From contig NZ_JACCBW010000001.1 in the NCBI RefSeq assembly GCF_013410035.1, forward strand, positions 496,001 through 560,000: a stretch of 64,000 bases of DNA, given 5' to 3'. Below the pieces are notes generated by a model. It did no database searches. It was not told where the DNA came from and was given only the letters and a program-made list of their open reading frames with translations. Positions within the stretch are counted from its first letter, which is position 1. Each line of letters opens with the position of its first letter. The stretch is from Nocardioides cavernae. GTDB taxonomy: Bacteria > Actinomycetota > Actinomycetes > Propionibacteriales > Nocardioidaceae. This document shows positions 1 to 7,568 of this stretch, piece after piece. Made by a program: the position numbers and the translations under genes.

Positions 1-274
1 TGAGTGACGGATGCAGTGGTGTGACGACGACCACTGTGCTCGTTATAACCTGTAACCGTCAAGGGATCCGCACGAAGTTTCTCCGCCGGGCTCGCAACCG
101 GGACTATCCAGGTGCCTATCAGCACGCTTCTGAGCAGGACTTTTACCGCACGACAGAATCGCCGCGGGGGGTTGGCTCGCATCCGGCATGCGCGACGCGC
201 AGGTGCGACACAGGGGTGACACATACACGGTCGCTCGGCTACGTTTATAGCGATACCGACCGAGGAGAGATGCG
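1..274. other. non-coding left edge
   Basis: No gene is supported here. The base composition is lower in GC than the coding DNA that follows, as expected for an intergenic region. The last part is the leader of the GntR regulator gene: a GAGGAGA ribosome binding site lies at 262-268, six bases before the ATG at 275. A TTATAG stretch near 245-250 could be a -10 element, but no convincing -35 partner is seen. Any gene ending at the left edge cannot be judged. Confidence 0.4.
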
Positions 275-973
275 ATGACGGAGCCCGCCGGGGTCTACGC
301 CACCAAGAGCGACTACGCCTACATGCGACTGCGCGACGGCATCCTGTCCGGTGAGTTCGAGCCGGGGACCGTCCTGCACCAGGCGACCCTCGCCAAGACG
401 ATCGGCATCAGCACCACGCCCCTGCGTGAGGCGATGCGGCGGTTGATGACCGAGGGACTCGTCGAGCTCGACGCGCACCGGGACGCCCGTGTGTCCGCGC
501 TGACCGGCGAGGAGGCTCGCGACCTGCTGGAGGTGCGCCGCTCGCTCGACCCCCTCGCTGCGTCCCTGGCGGCGCAGCGCCGCACCAAGGACGACATCAA
601 GGCGATGCGCGAGGCGGCCGCATCGTTGCACGCCCTGCCCAACCAGCCCAGCGTCGTCGACCTCGTGGCGCACCGACGCTTCCACGCCGCGGTCTACACG
701 GCCTCGCACAACGACCTGCTGATCTCCACGCTGGACGCCCTCTGGGACAAGGCCGACCGCTACCGCCGCCTCGGACTCCAGGAAGAGCGCGAGCAGGGCG
801 AGCGCGACCAGAAGGAGCGCGAGCACGCCGAGCTCCTCGACGCCGTCGTCCGGGGCGACAGCGACGGCGCGGCGGCGGTGATGCTGCAGCACATCGCCAC
901 CAGCCTGGGCGCGAAGGCGGTCAACCGCCTCGGGGCGGACCACGACGCGCCTCACCTGACCAGCCTCAGCTGA
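275..973 (+). CDS. GntR-family transcriptional regulator with FCD ligand domain
   Basis: DNA-binding repressor or activator of the FadR subfamily. The N-terminal winged helix-turn-helix (about residues 15-80) shows the family pattern MRLRDGILSGEFEPG followed by LAKTIGISTTPLREAMRRL. The C-terminal all-helical FCD domain (about 90-215) includes LLEVRRSLDPLAASLAA and HRRFHAAVY, where such domains bind metal and a carboxylic acid ligand. The length (232 aa) is typical. The start follows a strong GAGGAGA site. The next gene, an MFS transporter, starts 17 bp downstream, so it probably controls or is cotranscribed with that uptake or efflux unit. The ligand cannot be read from the sequence. Confidence 0.9.
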   Translation: MTEPAGVYATKSDYAYMRLRDGILSGEFEPGTVLHQATLAKTIGISTTPLREAMRRLMTEGLVELDAHRDARVSALTGEEARDLLEVRRSLDPLAASLAAQRRTKDDIKAMREAAASLHALPNQPSVVDLVAHRRFHAAVYTASHNDLLISTLDALWDKADRYRRLGLQEEREQGERDQKEREHAELLDAVVRGDSDGAAAVMLQHIATSLGAKAVNRLGADHDAPHLTSLS

Positions 974-990
974 CCGCACCACGCTCCCCC

Positions 991-2187
991 GTGTCGTCCT
1001 CACCCACCCGCGCGTGGCTGCCGTGGTTCTACGGACACACGTTCCTCATCCAGGCAATCACCTTCGTCCTGCGCCCGACCGCGATCTACCGGGCGCTCGA
1101 GCTCGACGTCCCCGCGCACTGGCTCGGCGCCCTCGGCGCGAGCTTCGCCATCGTCCCCCTCCTCCTCGCCGTGCCCAGCGGCCACGCCGCCGACCGGTTC
1201 GGTGAGCGACGGGTCATGCTCGTCGGGGCATGGCTGACGGTCGCCGCGGCGGCCGCCTTCGTGCTGGTCGGCGGCCACGTGTGGGGGTTGCTCGTCGCGA
1301 GCGTGCTGCTGGGCGTCGCCCACCTCGGCGCCGTCGTCGGGCAGCAGGCGCTGGTGGCCAACCGCACCGACCGGTCGCGTTACGACACGGCCTTCGGGCA
1401 CTACACGTTCGCCGCGTCGGCTGGCCAGGCGCTCGGCCCGTTCCTCATCGTCCTCCTCGGCGGGCGGCAGGCCATCCCTCGCACCGACGCGATCTTCGCG
1501 AGCGTGCTGGCCATGAGCGTCGTGCTCCTGCTGCTCGCGCTCCTGCTGCCCCGGTTCGCTCAGTCCCCGCAGGGCCGCGCCGCGGCCTCGGACGGCTCCG
1601 TACGGTCCCTGCTTCGGCGCCCCGGCACCGTGCGGGCACTCATCGTCAGCTGCATCGTGCTCGCCGCAGTCGACATCAGCCTGGTCTACCTGCCCGTGCT
1701 CGGGAGTGAGCGCGACATCCCCGCCGGCACCATCGGCGCCCTGCTCGCATGTCGGGCACTCGCCTCCATGGTCTCCCGGTTCTTCCTGGGACGGCTGACG
1801 GCGATGGTCGGGCGTGGCCGTCTGCTGACGGGCAGCGTGGCGGTCTCGGCCGTCGGGCTGGCGCTCGTCGCCGTGCCGATGCCGACCTGGTCGCTGTTCG
1901 TGGTGGTGGGCATCGCCGGCCTCGGCCTGGGGGCCGGGCAACCCCTGACCATGTCGTGGCTTGCCGAGTCCACGCCGCCCGGGTTGCGCGGGCGCGCGAT
2001 GTCCCTGAGGCTCACCGGCAACCGGCTGGGCCAGGTGCTGGTCCCGTCCGCAGCCGGTCTCGTCGCCGCCAGCTCGGGGGCGGCCGGGGTGCTGTGGCTC
2101 ACCGCAGGGGGGCTCGTCCTCGCCGGCATCAGCTCGCGTTCCATCCCGACCCTCCCGCCACCCCCTGACCCCAGGAGCTCCGCATGA
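991..2187 (+). CDS. MFS transporter
   Basis: Integral membrane transporter of the major facilitator superfamily, 398 aa with about twelve hydrophobic segments. The loop between segments 2 and 3 carries GHAADRFGERRVMLVG, the MFS motif A (GxxxDRxGRR type). The start is GTG at 991, 17 bp after the GntR gene, and its last bases overlap the next gene's ATG (ATGA-type junction at 2184-2187). The middle loop (about residues 190-205) is polar and divides the two six-helix halves. The substrate is unknown. Its position between a GntR/FCD regulator and a solute-binding-fold protein suggests an organic acid or amino acid derivative. Confidence 0.85.
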   Translation: MSSSPTRAWLPWFYGHTFLIQAITFVLRPTAIYRALELDVPAHWLGALGASFAIVPLLLAVPSGHAADRFGERRVMLVGAWLTVAAAAAFVLVGGHVWGLLVASVLLGVAHLGAVVGQQALVANRTDRSRYDTAFGHYTFAASAGQALGPFLIVLLGGRQAIPRTDAIFASVLAMSVVLLLLALLLPRFAQSPQGRAAASDGSVRSLLRRPGTVRALIVSCIVLAAVDISLVYLPVLGSERDIPAGTIGALLACRALASMVSRFFLGRLTAMVGRGRLLTGSVAVSAVGLALVAVPMPTWSLFVVVGIAGLGLGAGQPLTMSWLAESTPPGLRGRAMSLRLTGNRLGQVLVPSAAGLVAASSGAAGVLWLTAGGLVLAGISSRSIPTLPPPPDPRSSA

Positions 2188-2897
2188 CCGTTCCCGCCCC
2201 GCCCACCGCCTCCGTCGCGCCGGCCGGCACCCTCCGCGTCGTCATCAACCTCGGCAACCCCGTGCTCGCCCAGGGCACGGCCGAGGAGCCCCGCGGCGTC
2301 ACCGTGGCCATCGCCCGCGAGGTCGCCCGGTGGCTCGGCGTGCCGCTCGAGCTCGAGTGCGTCGACGCCGCGCGCGAGGCGTACGCCGCGATCACCGAGG
2401 GCCGCGTCGACCTCTGCTTCCTGGCCAACGAGCCGGCCCGCGAGGAGGGCGTGGCGTTCACCGCGCCCTACGTGCTGATCGAGGGCGTCTACGTCACCGA
2501 GGGGGACTCCCCCCTCACGTCCTCGGACGAGGTGGACCGCGACGGCGTCCGCGTCGGCGTCCGGACGGGCTCGGCCTACGACCTCTACCTCACCCGGACC
2601 CTCCAGCACGCCGAGCTCGTCCGCGCGTCCGAGGCCACCGACGTGTTCGAGGAGGAGCACCTCGACGCTGCTGCCGGGGTGCGGCAGCCGATGGAGGACT
2701 ACGTGGCCGGGACCGAGAGGCGCATCCTCGAGCCGGCGTTCATGGAGATCCGCCAGTCCGTGGGCCTGCCGCGCGCGCTCGACCCCGCCGCCGTCGCCGC
2801 CGTCGCCGCCTTCGTCGAGCACCTCAAGGCCACCGGCTTCGTCCGCGACGAGCTCGCGCGCAGCGGCGTGGACGCCACGGTGGCGCCGCCCGCTTGA
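2184..2897 (+). CDS. family 3 solute-binding-fold protein without export signal
   Basis: The 237-aa product matches the two-lobe periplasmic binding fold of the SBP_bac_3 type: LRVVINLGNPVLAQG at the start of lobe 1, GVTVAIAREVARWLG, then ITEGRVDLCFLANEPAREEGVAFTAPY, and the lobe 2 return DRDGVRVGVRTGSAYDLYL. Unlike ABC transporter binding proteins it begins directly with the fold and shows no signal peptide, lipobox or membrane segment, so it should be cytoplasmic. It overlaps the MFS gene by 4 bp. It may act as a cytosolic sensor or have been recruited as an enzyme such as a cyclohexadienyl dehydratase-like lyase. That last reading is speculative; the fold call is solid. Confidence 0.75.
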   Translation: MTVPAPPTASVAPAGTLRVVINLGNPVLAQGTAEEPRGVTVAIAREVARWLGVPLELECVDAAREAYAAITEGRVDLCFLANEPAREEGVAFTAPYVLIEGVYVTEGDSPLTSSDEVDRDGVRVGVRTGSAYDLYLTRTLQHAELVRASEATDVFEEEHLDAAAGVRQPMEDYVAGTERRILEPAFMEIRQSVGLPRALDPAAVAAVAAFVEHLKATGFVRDELARSGVDATVAPPA

Positions 2898-2909
2898 CCG
2901 TCCGTCGCG

Positions 2910-3118
2910 TCACTCGAAGAGCGCGCCCGGGTCAGCGCCGAGAGCATCGGCAAGCCCTCGGAATGCTGCTCGCCCTGGGATCCAGCTGACCCCGCTCGAG
3001 GCTTGCTGATGTTGACCCGGTGCAGGTTCGACGCCGCAGCAAGCTGCACCTGGCTGAGTCCTTTTCGCTGCCTGATCTCCCGCACCCGCGAGCCCATGCC
3101 GGCTGTCTCGACCTGCAC
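2910..3118 (-). pseudogene. XRE-family helix-turn-helix regulator, broken by two frameshifts
   Basis: Three consecutive reading frames of the minus strand together encode a complete short XRE (HTH_3) regulator. Frame A gives GSRVREIRQRKGLSQVQLAA and then SNLHRVNISK, frame B gives LERGQLDP, and frame C gives GRAAFRGLADALGADPGALFE followed by a stop at 2910-2912. Joined, this matches the family pattern ISKLERGQ..P....L..LADALGV.P..LF. An intact gene would need one shift near 2985-2990 and one near 2965. The likely original start is the GTG at 3118 or the ATG at 3097. It is either a true pseudogene or carries two sequencing errors. It could have been the antitoxin or repressor partner of the HipA-like module in the same element. 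Confidence 0.75.
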
Positions 3119-3578
3119 CTCATCATCCGCACGCACGACTTCGTCATCGCGGCACGGGGGCTCAGACTGATGCGCTAGCCCTGCCCGACGTTCTGCACCC
3201 ATCACCCAGAGGTCCAGCTTCCCGTCGACGCCTTGCGCCCAGATCGCGAGGTCTTGAGGCGTCTGCTGCGTGCGATCCAGCGCACCGTGCCGGGACGTCC
3301 ACGCACGTCGAACAACCTGTCTCACGCTTCGATTCGCCATCTGCTCGCGTCATCCATTCACCTACGCCGGAGCGCACGCTGGACGCTCGCCCCCGAGCAA
3401 ACGTTTGCCTGCCAGGAATTACGCCGACTCAGCTCTAGCGCGACCTGTCGGATGCCGCCGTCCCCCGGGCCAACTAGGCAAGTCTCAAGCGCCACACACC
3501 TCTTGCATTGCCGGCATCGGCCGCGTTCCGATTGTGCGGAACGAAGGTCAGGCGCCGGCAGGGTCCCCCACCACGTAG
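3119..3578. other. non-coding stretch inside the integrative element
   Basis: No open frame in this stretch looks like a real protein on either strand. Composition is lower in GC than the chromosome around it. It contains a 12-bp perfect palindrome at 3397-3408 (listed separately) and a short CCACC/GGTGG inverted repeat just before the zinc-ribbon gene start. The rest may be decayed gene remains. Confidence 0.5.
3397..3408. promoter_or_regulatory. LacI/PurR-type palindrome
   Basis: GCAAACGTTTGC is a perfect 12-bp palindrome with a central CG. This is the core of operators bound by LacI-family regulators such as PurR. No LacI-family gene is nearby and the site lies about 170 bp upstream of the zinc-ribbon gene, so its function is uncertain. 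Confidence 0.3.
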
Positions 3579-4067
3579 GTGGTCATGTCCGCCTCCAAGT
3601 CAGAGCCAGAGTTCCCCGGCACGTGCCCTAGTTGCGGCTCCCCCGTCGTCTACCGCGGGGTGGGTCGACGACCGATCTGGTGCTCCACTCGATGCCGCAA
3701 CGATGCCGCGCTCCGACGGCTGGGCGCGCGGAAGGGCGCGATCGAAGTGCGCATCGTCCAAGTTCCCCGTACCGCACGCGGGCCCTTAGCCGGAGCAGGC
3801 TTGGACGACGAGATCTCTGCCCGCCAGCCGACAAGCAGACGGGCCGCTCCCCCGACTCCCGAGCAGGCTTTGTGGGCCATCCGAAACGACGCTGACGCCG
3901 TAGGCGCACTTCTCTCGCATATCAACCGTCGTCAACTAGACGGCAGCCTGTTGATGCCCCAGTGGCTATACGTGCGGAACGGCATCCGTCTGATCGCGCA
4001 AGACCTTGGACCTGACCTTGAGCGGCCCGCTCCCTGGAGCTCGATTCACATCTCCGCCATCGGGTAA
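3579..4067 (+). CDS. zinc-ribbon hypothetical protein
   Basis: I do not recognise a named family. The 162-aa product begins with a likely zinc-binding knuckle of the form CPSCGSPV ... WCSTRC (about residues 16-40), four cysteines in two CxxC/CxxxC-like pairs as in small treble-clef or ribbon proteins. The remainder is basic and then helical, with APPTPEQALWAIRNDADAVGALLSHINRRQ near the middle. The start may be GTG at 3579 or ATG at 3585; the upstream site is weak. It sits alone on the plus strand inside the integrative element, convergent with the kinase/HIRAN pair. A nucleic-acid-binding role is possible, but only by analogy. Confidence 0.6.
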   Translation: MVMSASKSEPEFPGTCPSCGSPVVYRGVGRRPIWCSTRCRNDAALRRLGARKGAIEVRIVQVPRTARGPLAGAGLDDEISARQPTSRRAAPPTPEQALWAIRNDADAVGALLSHINRRQLDGSLLMPQWLYVRNGIRLIAQDLGPDLERPAPWSSIHISAIG

Positions 4068-4104
4068 CACCAAAGCCAGATTCGCCAGGCCTCGACACCC
4101 GCTG

Positions 4105-4872
4105 CTAGTCCCTTGGTGCGACCGTTCGCCAGGCGTCGCCCGCGAAGAGCTCACGACCCCTCGATACCTGACCGGTGAGACGTGCAAGAAGACGGAAGTG
4201 GAACCCGACGTTGGGGGGATTCGCTCGTTCCACAACGAGTCGCTGATTGTCGACCTGCTCCACGATCTCCAACAGTGGATCAGGCATCCAACCGAGCGTG
4301 ACCTGCTCAGTGTCGGTGACCACCTGAGCTTTGGGATTTACGGGATTCGAGTGCTCCGCGACCAGGTGCAAGGGCTCGCCGTGCGTCAGGCCAGTGATTC
4401 GGTTCTGGTTCTCCTGCGGTAGGTGCCGGACGCCATGTGTAAGGAAAGTGAAGGAGACGTCGTCACCCTGCGCGGCGTACGGAGCCGGCAACAGTTCGAC
4501 CGTGTCCCCGACTCTTTGGCCGTGCGAGCGAAGCAGAACTTCAAACGGCGCCGCGTCCGCGGTGAGCCCGAGTGCCTCGAGCGAGGTTTGACGATCCGGC
4601 CTCCGAGAGGAGATCACCCGCTCCGCGAAGAGCGGAAACAGCGTCTGCGAGTGCACTGGGCCCTCGACGGCACGCGCCATGCCCGGGAGCGGCCGGAAGT
4701 CGTCACGACCGACCTCGCGCTCGAGGTACGAAAAGCAATAGCCGCGGTCTTCGTCAGTGAGGAAGCCGACTGGCCGATACCGTCGGTCGTGCGGGTCCCG
4801 CACCGTCACCAGCAAGCGAGTGATGGCTCGGAGAGGGCGCTCGGCCGGGGCCGGCATGACAAGAGAAGTCAC
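4105..4872 (-). CDS. HipA N-terminal-like domain fused to HIRAN domain
   Basis: Second gene of a two-gene module. Residues about 30-130 (RYRPVGFLTDED, FSYL, FRPLPGM, LFPLFAERVI) resemble the N-terminal subdomain of HipA kinases. Residues about 143-205 (THGVRHLP, EPLHLVAEHSNPVNPKA, VTLGWMPDPLLEIV) match the HIRAN pattern, a small beta-barrel that in helicases such as HLTF binds 3' DNA ends. The 255-aa protein starts at GTG 4872, overlapping the kinase stop codon by 4 bp (GTGA), with a strong AGGAGG eight bases upstream inside the kinase gene, so the two are translationally coupled. It has no kinase core of its own. It is probably the partner or regulator of the kinase, comparable to HipS in HipBST systems, with an added DNA-sensing module. 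The domain calls rest on motif reading. Confidence 0.65.
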   Translation of the reverse strand: MTSLVMPAPAERPLRAITRLLVTVRDPHDRRYRPVGFLTDEDRGYCFSYLEREVGRDDFRPLPGMARAVEGPVHSQTLFPLFAERVISSRRPDRQTSLEALGLTADAAPFEVLLRSHGQRVGDTVELLPAPYAAQGDDVSFTFLTHGVRHLPQENQNRITGLTHGEPLHLVAEHSNPVNPKAQVVTDTEQVTLGWMPDPLLEIVEQVDNQRLVVERANPPNVGFHFRLLARLTGQVSRGRELFAGDAWRTVAPRD

Positions 4873-5756
4873 GGCGTCAGCCTCCTTTGGTTCGTCTCTA
4901 GCAGATTACAGAGGAACGTACGCCGAGGGTCCGACATCGATGGGATGGCAGAAACGATCTCCTCGACCTGAGAGCGCGTGACAAGCGACAGTCGGTGGAG
5001 CCAATCATCGGCCGATGGACCGGCCAGCTGTACTGCCGAAAGCGCCAGATCGACCAGCGGCAGCCTCGCGCCGTCTTCGAACCGTCCCGCAAACCCGCGC
5101 TCGGCGTAGCGAGTCGGTGTGGTGGTCTCAAGCCTCTCATCCTGCGTGCCTGAGGCGAGAGCGCTGCCGTGATCAAAGGATGCCGCTAGGGCTTGCCGGC
5201 CGTCCTCCTCGCAGGTAAGCATGCCCCAGTTGATCGCGTGCCTGTCGGTATTGGCGATCCAAGCGTCGAAAACCAGATAGCCGGAGAACACGTCGATGCC
5301 TGTGCGAGATTCGCAGCCGCTCCCGGGCGGACCCGCCGAGTCCGCGAGCACTTGGGCAATGTTCGCAAGGTTGTGCCCAATACGGTTACGCGGGCGCTCG
5401 TCCAGAGCGCACGAAACGTAGCCCTCGTACTCCGACAGGAGCGTGTCTCCTGACTCCATAGACCATCCGTTGGGAGTCACGTTTCTCGAGATGATGCCCG
5501 TGTCCTCAAGTCCGCGGGCGAGCTCGACTTGAGCGGCGGGAAGGCCGATCAACACCGCGAGTTCGGCAGCCATCTTCTCCGACCAGTCATCGAACCGCCG
5601 ATAGCTTGCCGACTTAATGGGCTTGAACAGCCACCAATGGGCCTGCCCGTCGACCGTGATGTCATTTGGCGTCACGACCCAATCCTTGGGGTCTAAGCCG
5701 CGGGCTTCCTGGCTCATCACAGCCCAGGTTGAGATGTCCCAAACCTCAAACGGCAA
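4869..5756 (-). CDS. HipA/HipT-like serine/threonine kinase
   Basis: A 295-aa protein with the kinase core of the HipA family. Visible elements are LFKP with the ATP-binding Lys45, SEKMAAELA with Glu60, a catalytic loop ANTDRHAINW with Asp171, His173 and Asn176, and a metal-binding SFDHGSAL with Asp195. The N-terminal subdomain of full HipA is missing and is found instead in the overlapping downstream gene, so the arrangement is split as in HipBST. HipA-type kinases phosphorylate aminoacyl-tRNA synthetases and arrest growth; the target here is unknown. The start is TTG at 5756, preceded at seven bases by AGAGGAG. It lies in the integrative element, 76 bp after the excisionase-like gene on the same strand, so all three may be one transcript. 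Confidence 0.75.
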   Translation of the reverse strand: MPFEVWDISTWAVMSQEARGLDPKDWVVTPNDITVDGQAHWWLFKPIKSASYRRFDDWSEKMAAELAVLIGLPAAQVELARGLEDTGIISRNVTPNGWSMESGDTLLSEYEGYVSCALDERPRNRIGHNLANIAQVLADSAGPPGSGCESRTGIDVFSGYLVFDAWIANTDRHAINWGMLTCEEDGRQALAASFDHGSALASGTQDERLETTTPTRYAERGFAGRFEDGARLPLVDLALSAVQLAGPSADDWLHRLSLVTRSQVEEIVSAIPSMSDPRRTFLCNLLETNQRRLTP

Positions 5757-5832
5757 AGACGAGCTCCTCTGCTTCGGCGGAGCGGGGCTTGGCGGCGCCC
5801 GCGTGATGCAGTCTAGGCGGCACGACGCGCGT

Positions 5833-6144
5833 CTAGTTGTCCCCGCGCTCGAGCCCGAGAGTCCACGCGATCACCGTCGAGGCCCGCCAGCGCACGTGCT
5901 TGCCGACCCGGAACCCCTGGGGGCCGTAGCCGCTGGTGCGCCAGGCGTACACGGTCTGCTTGGGCACGCCGAGGTAGTTCGCGACGTCTTCGATGGTCCA
6001 CAGCTCGACGTGCTCCATCGGCGTTGTGGGGCGTTGGACCGGCAGCTTCGGTGGCACCGACCTTGTCACCTTGGTGGTGGCCCCACCGTCGTCGGAGTGC
6101 TCGAACAGCGCGGGCTGTTCATGGGTCTTCGTGTTGTGCGCCAT
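5833..6144 (-). CDS. excisionase-like helix-turn-helix protein
   Basis: A 103-aa protein with a C-terminal MerR/Xis-type helix-turn-helix: LWTIEDVANYLGVPKQTVYAWR, then a wing GFRVGKHVRWRAS. Such proteins act as recombination directionality factors beside tyrosine integrases. The ATG at 6144 is chosen because GAGGGA lies about nine bases upstream and because the longer frame before it looks non-coding. It is divergent from the integrase gene, with 205 bp up to the leader ORF in between. The N-terminal 45 residues are low-complexity and polar. Confidence 0.8.
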   Translation of the reverse strand: MAHNTKTHEQPALFEHSDDGGATTKVTRSVPPKLPVQRPTTPMEHVELWTIEDVANYLGVPKQTVYAWRTSGYGPQGFRVGKHVRWRASTVIAWTLGLERGDN

Positions 6145-6349
6145 GGCGCCACATCCCTCGGTGACTTCGCTCGTTGGATTCGGTCGGAGACCTATGGCTG
6201 AGGGTCGTTTGCGAGCGGTCATCGGGTGTCTGCTCAAGCGGAAGATTGAGACAGACAGCCGCGGACGGACGACGTCCACAAGCGACCGTCCGTCGGCCTC
6301 GACGCTGTCGGTCCTCGCGCGTAGCGTGGCGAGGCTTAGGGAGGAACAC
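6145..6349. promoter_or_regulatory. divergent xis/int control region
   Basis: This gap separates the divergent excisionase-like and integrase genes and must hold both promoters. It contains a 10-bp inverted repeat with one mismatch, CGGACGGACG at 6262-6271 and CGACCGTCCG at 6283-6292, separated by 11 bases, which could be an operator or Xis-binding site. A strong ribosome binding site GGGAGG lies at 6339-6344 for the leader ORF. Clear -35/-10 elements were not identified. Confidence 0.35.
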
Positions 6350-6391
6350 ATGGCTTTCATCGCAGCGCAGATCGGGTCGCGAGATGGCTGA
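6350..6391 (+). CDS. 13-codon leader ORF coupled to integrase
   Basis: ATG at 6350 is placed six bases after a strong GGGAGGA site and reads MAFIAAQIGSRDG before a TGA at 6389-6391. It overlaps the first bases of the integrase gene (ATG 6384) in a different frame. The integrase start itself has only a weak site (gcgag), and no in-frame start lies near the strong one. The simplest reading is that ribosomes load at the leader and reinitiate on the integrase start. Homology cannot be judged at this length. Confidence 0.45.
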   Translation: MAFIAAQIGSRDG

Positions 6392-7499
6392 GGGGATCAG
6401 CCGTCGCGGTGACGCGTGGCGCGCTCGCTACCGCAACCCCGAGACCGGCCGCCAGCACGAGCGGTCGTTTGCCAATCAGGTCGACGCGGTGCGGTGGCGC
6501 CGTCAACAGCTCGACGCACTCGACCGCGGGCGGTGGGTCAACCCTGAGGCCGGCAAGGTGTCGTTCCTAGCGTACTTCGAGGCGTGGGGGCGCGACCAGC
6601 TGTGGACGGACGGGACCCGGCAGGCGATGGCGTTGGCAGCGAAGTCGACGACCTTCGCCGAGCTCGACCTGCGCCTGATCCGGCCGGGCCATGTCGAAGC
6701 GTGGGTGAAGTCGATGACAGTCCCCACCCGTACCCGCAAGCGTCCCCTCGCGCCGGGGACGATCAAGACTCGGTTCGTCAACGTGCGCACAGTCTTTAGG
6801 GCTGCCGTGCGCGACGGGATGATCGCGGTTGATCCGACGACCCAGGTGCGTCTCCCACGCCTTCGTCGGCGTGCGGCGGCGATGGAGATCCCGACGCCTG
6901 AGGTCGTCCGCAGCATCCTCGAGGCGGCCGATCCTCGCTTCCGCGCGTTCGTCGCGCTGTGCGCTTTCGCTGGCCTACGCCTCGGCGAGGCCGCTGCCCT
7001 GCAGCTCGGCGACGTCGACTTCCTGCGCCGCCAGGTTCACGTCCGTCGTCAGGTCCAACGCGGGGAGGGGGACGTCGACATCCGACTCCCGAAGTACAAC
7101 TCCGAGCGCACCGTCCACGTCCCCGACGCGCTCCTGCAGGTGCTGTCCGAGCACGTCGCCTTGGGCCTGCCCTACGACTGGCTGTTCGCCGAGGTAGAGG
7201 ACGTCCCCCCTCACCAGAACACGATCGGCTACCGCTGGCGCACCACTCTGGCCCGGGCGGGAGTTGAGGGGGTACGCCTGCACGACCTTCGTCACTTCTA
7301 CGCCTCGGGACTCATCGCCTCGGGCTGCGATGTCGTGGCCGTCCAGCGCGCCCTGGGGCACGCGAAGTCCACCACGACGCTCACGACGTACGCCCATCTG
7401 TGGCCCACCGCCGAGGACCGGGTGCGTGACGCTGCAGCGCTCCTGTTCGACGAGGTCGTCGGTTCCGGCGCAAGGGCGGCGACGGGCGACGTCGGCTGA
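6384..7499 (+). CDS. int: tyrosine-type site-specific integrase
   Basis: Catalyses integration and excision of the element. The 371-aa product has the usual three parts: an N-terminal arm-binding AP2-like region (GDAWRARYRNPETGRQHERSF), a core-binding SAM-like domain (about 58-160) and a C-terminal catalytic domain. All active-site residues are visible: Arg199 in FAGLRLGEAAAL, Lys237 in the beta-hairpin, His300 and Arg303 in HDLRHFYASG, His326 in LGHAKSTTTLTTY and the nucleophile Tyr336. It is therefore probably active. Longer upstream frames lack start signals, so ATG 6384 is preferred. The excisionase-like gene is divergent, and the gene end lies 177 bp from ychF. Confidence 0.92.
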   Translation: MAEGISRRGDAWRARYRNPETGRQHERSFANQVDAVRWRRQQLDALDRGRWVNPEAGKVSFLAYFEAWGRDQLWTDGTRQAMALAAKSTTFAELDLRLIRPGHVEAWVKSMTVPTRTRKRPLAPGTIKTRFVNVRTVFRAAVRDGMIAVDPTTQVRLPRLRRRAAAMEIPTPEVVRSILEAADPRFRAFVALCAFAGLRLGEAAALQLGDVDFLRRQVHVRRQVQRGEGDVDIRLPKYNSERTVHVPDALLQVLSEHVALGLPYDWLFAEVEDVPPHQNTIGYRWRTTLARAGVEGVRLHDLRHFYASGLIASGCDVVAVQRALGHAKSTTTLTTYAHLWPTAEDRVRDAAALLFDEVVGSGARAATGDVG

Positions 7500-7531
7500 G
7501 CCGGAGGGCCAATGATCACGGTCTTCTCGGA

Positions 7532-7568
7532 GCACTGACGGTCGGTTTCGACCGCTCGGCGTCAGTGC
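7532..7568 (+). terminator. nested inverted repeat after integrase
   Basis: GCACTGACG at 7532-7540 pairs with CGTCAGTGC at 7560-7568. Nested inside is a second perfect hairpin, CGGTCG-GTTT-CGACCG (7539-7554). It starts 33 bp after the integrase stop. There is no T-run, so it may be a GC-rich actinobacterial terminator or part of the recombination site of the element. Confidence 0.45.

Noticed and set aside
2898..3350. Left copy of the ychF 3' end as attachment repeat
   Set aside because: I compared by eye the last 25 bases of ychF with this region and found no match of useful length.
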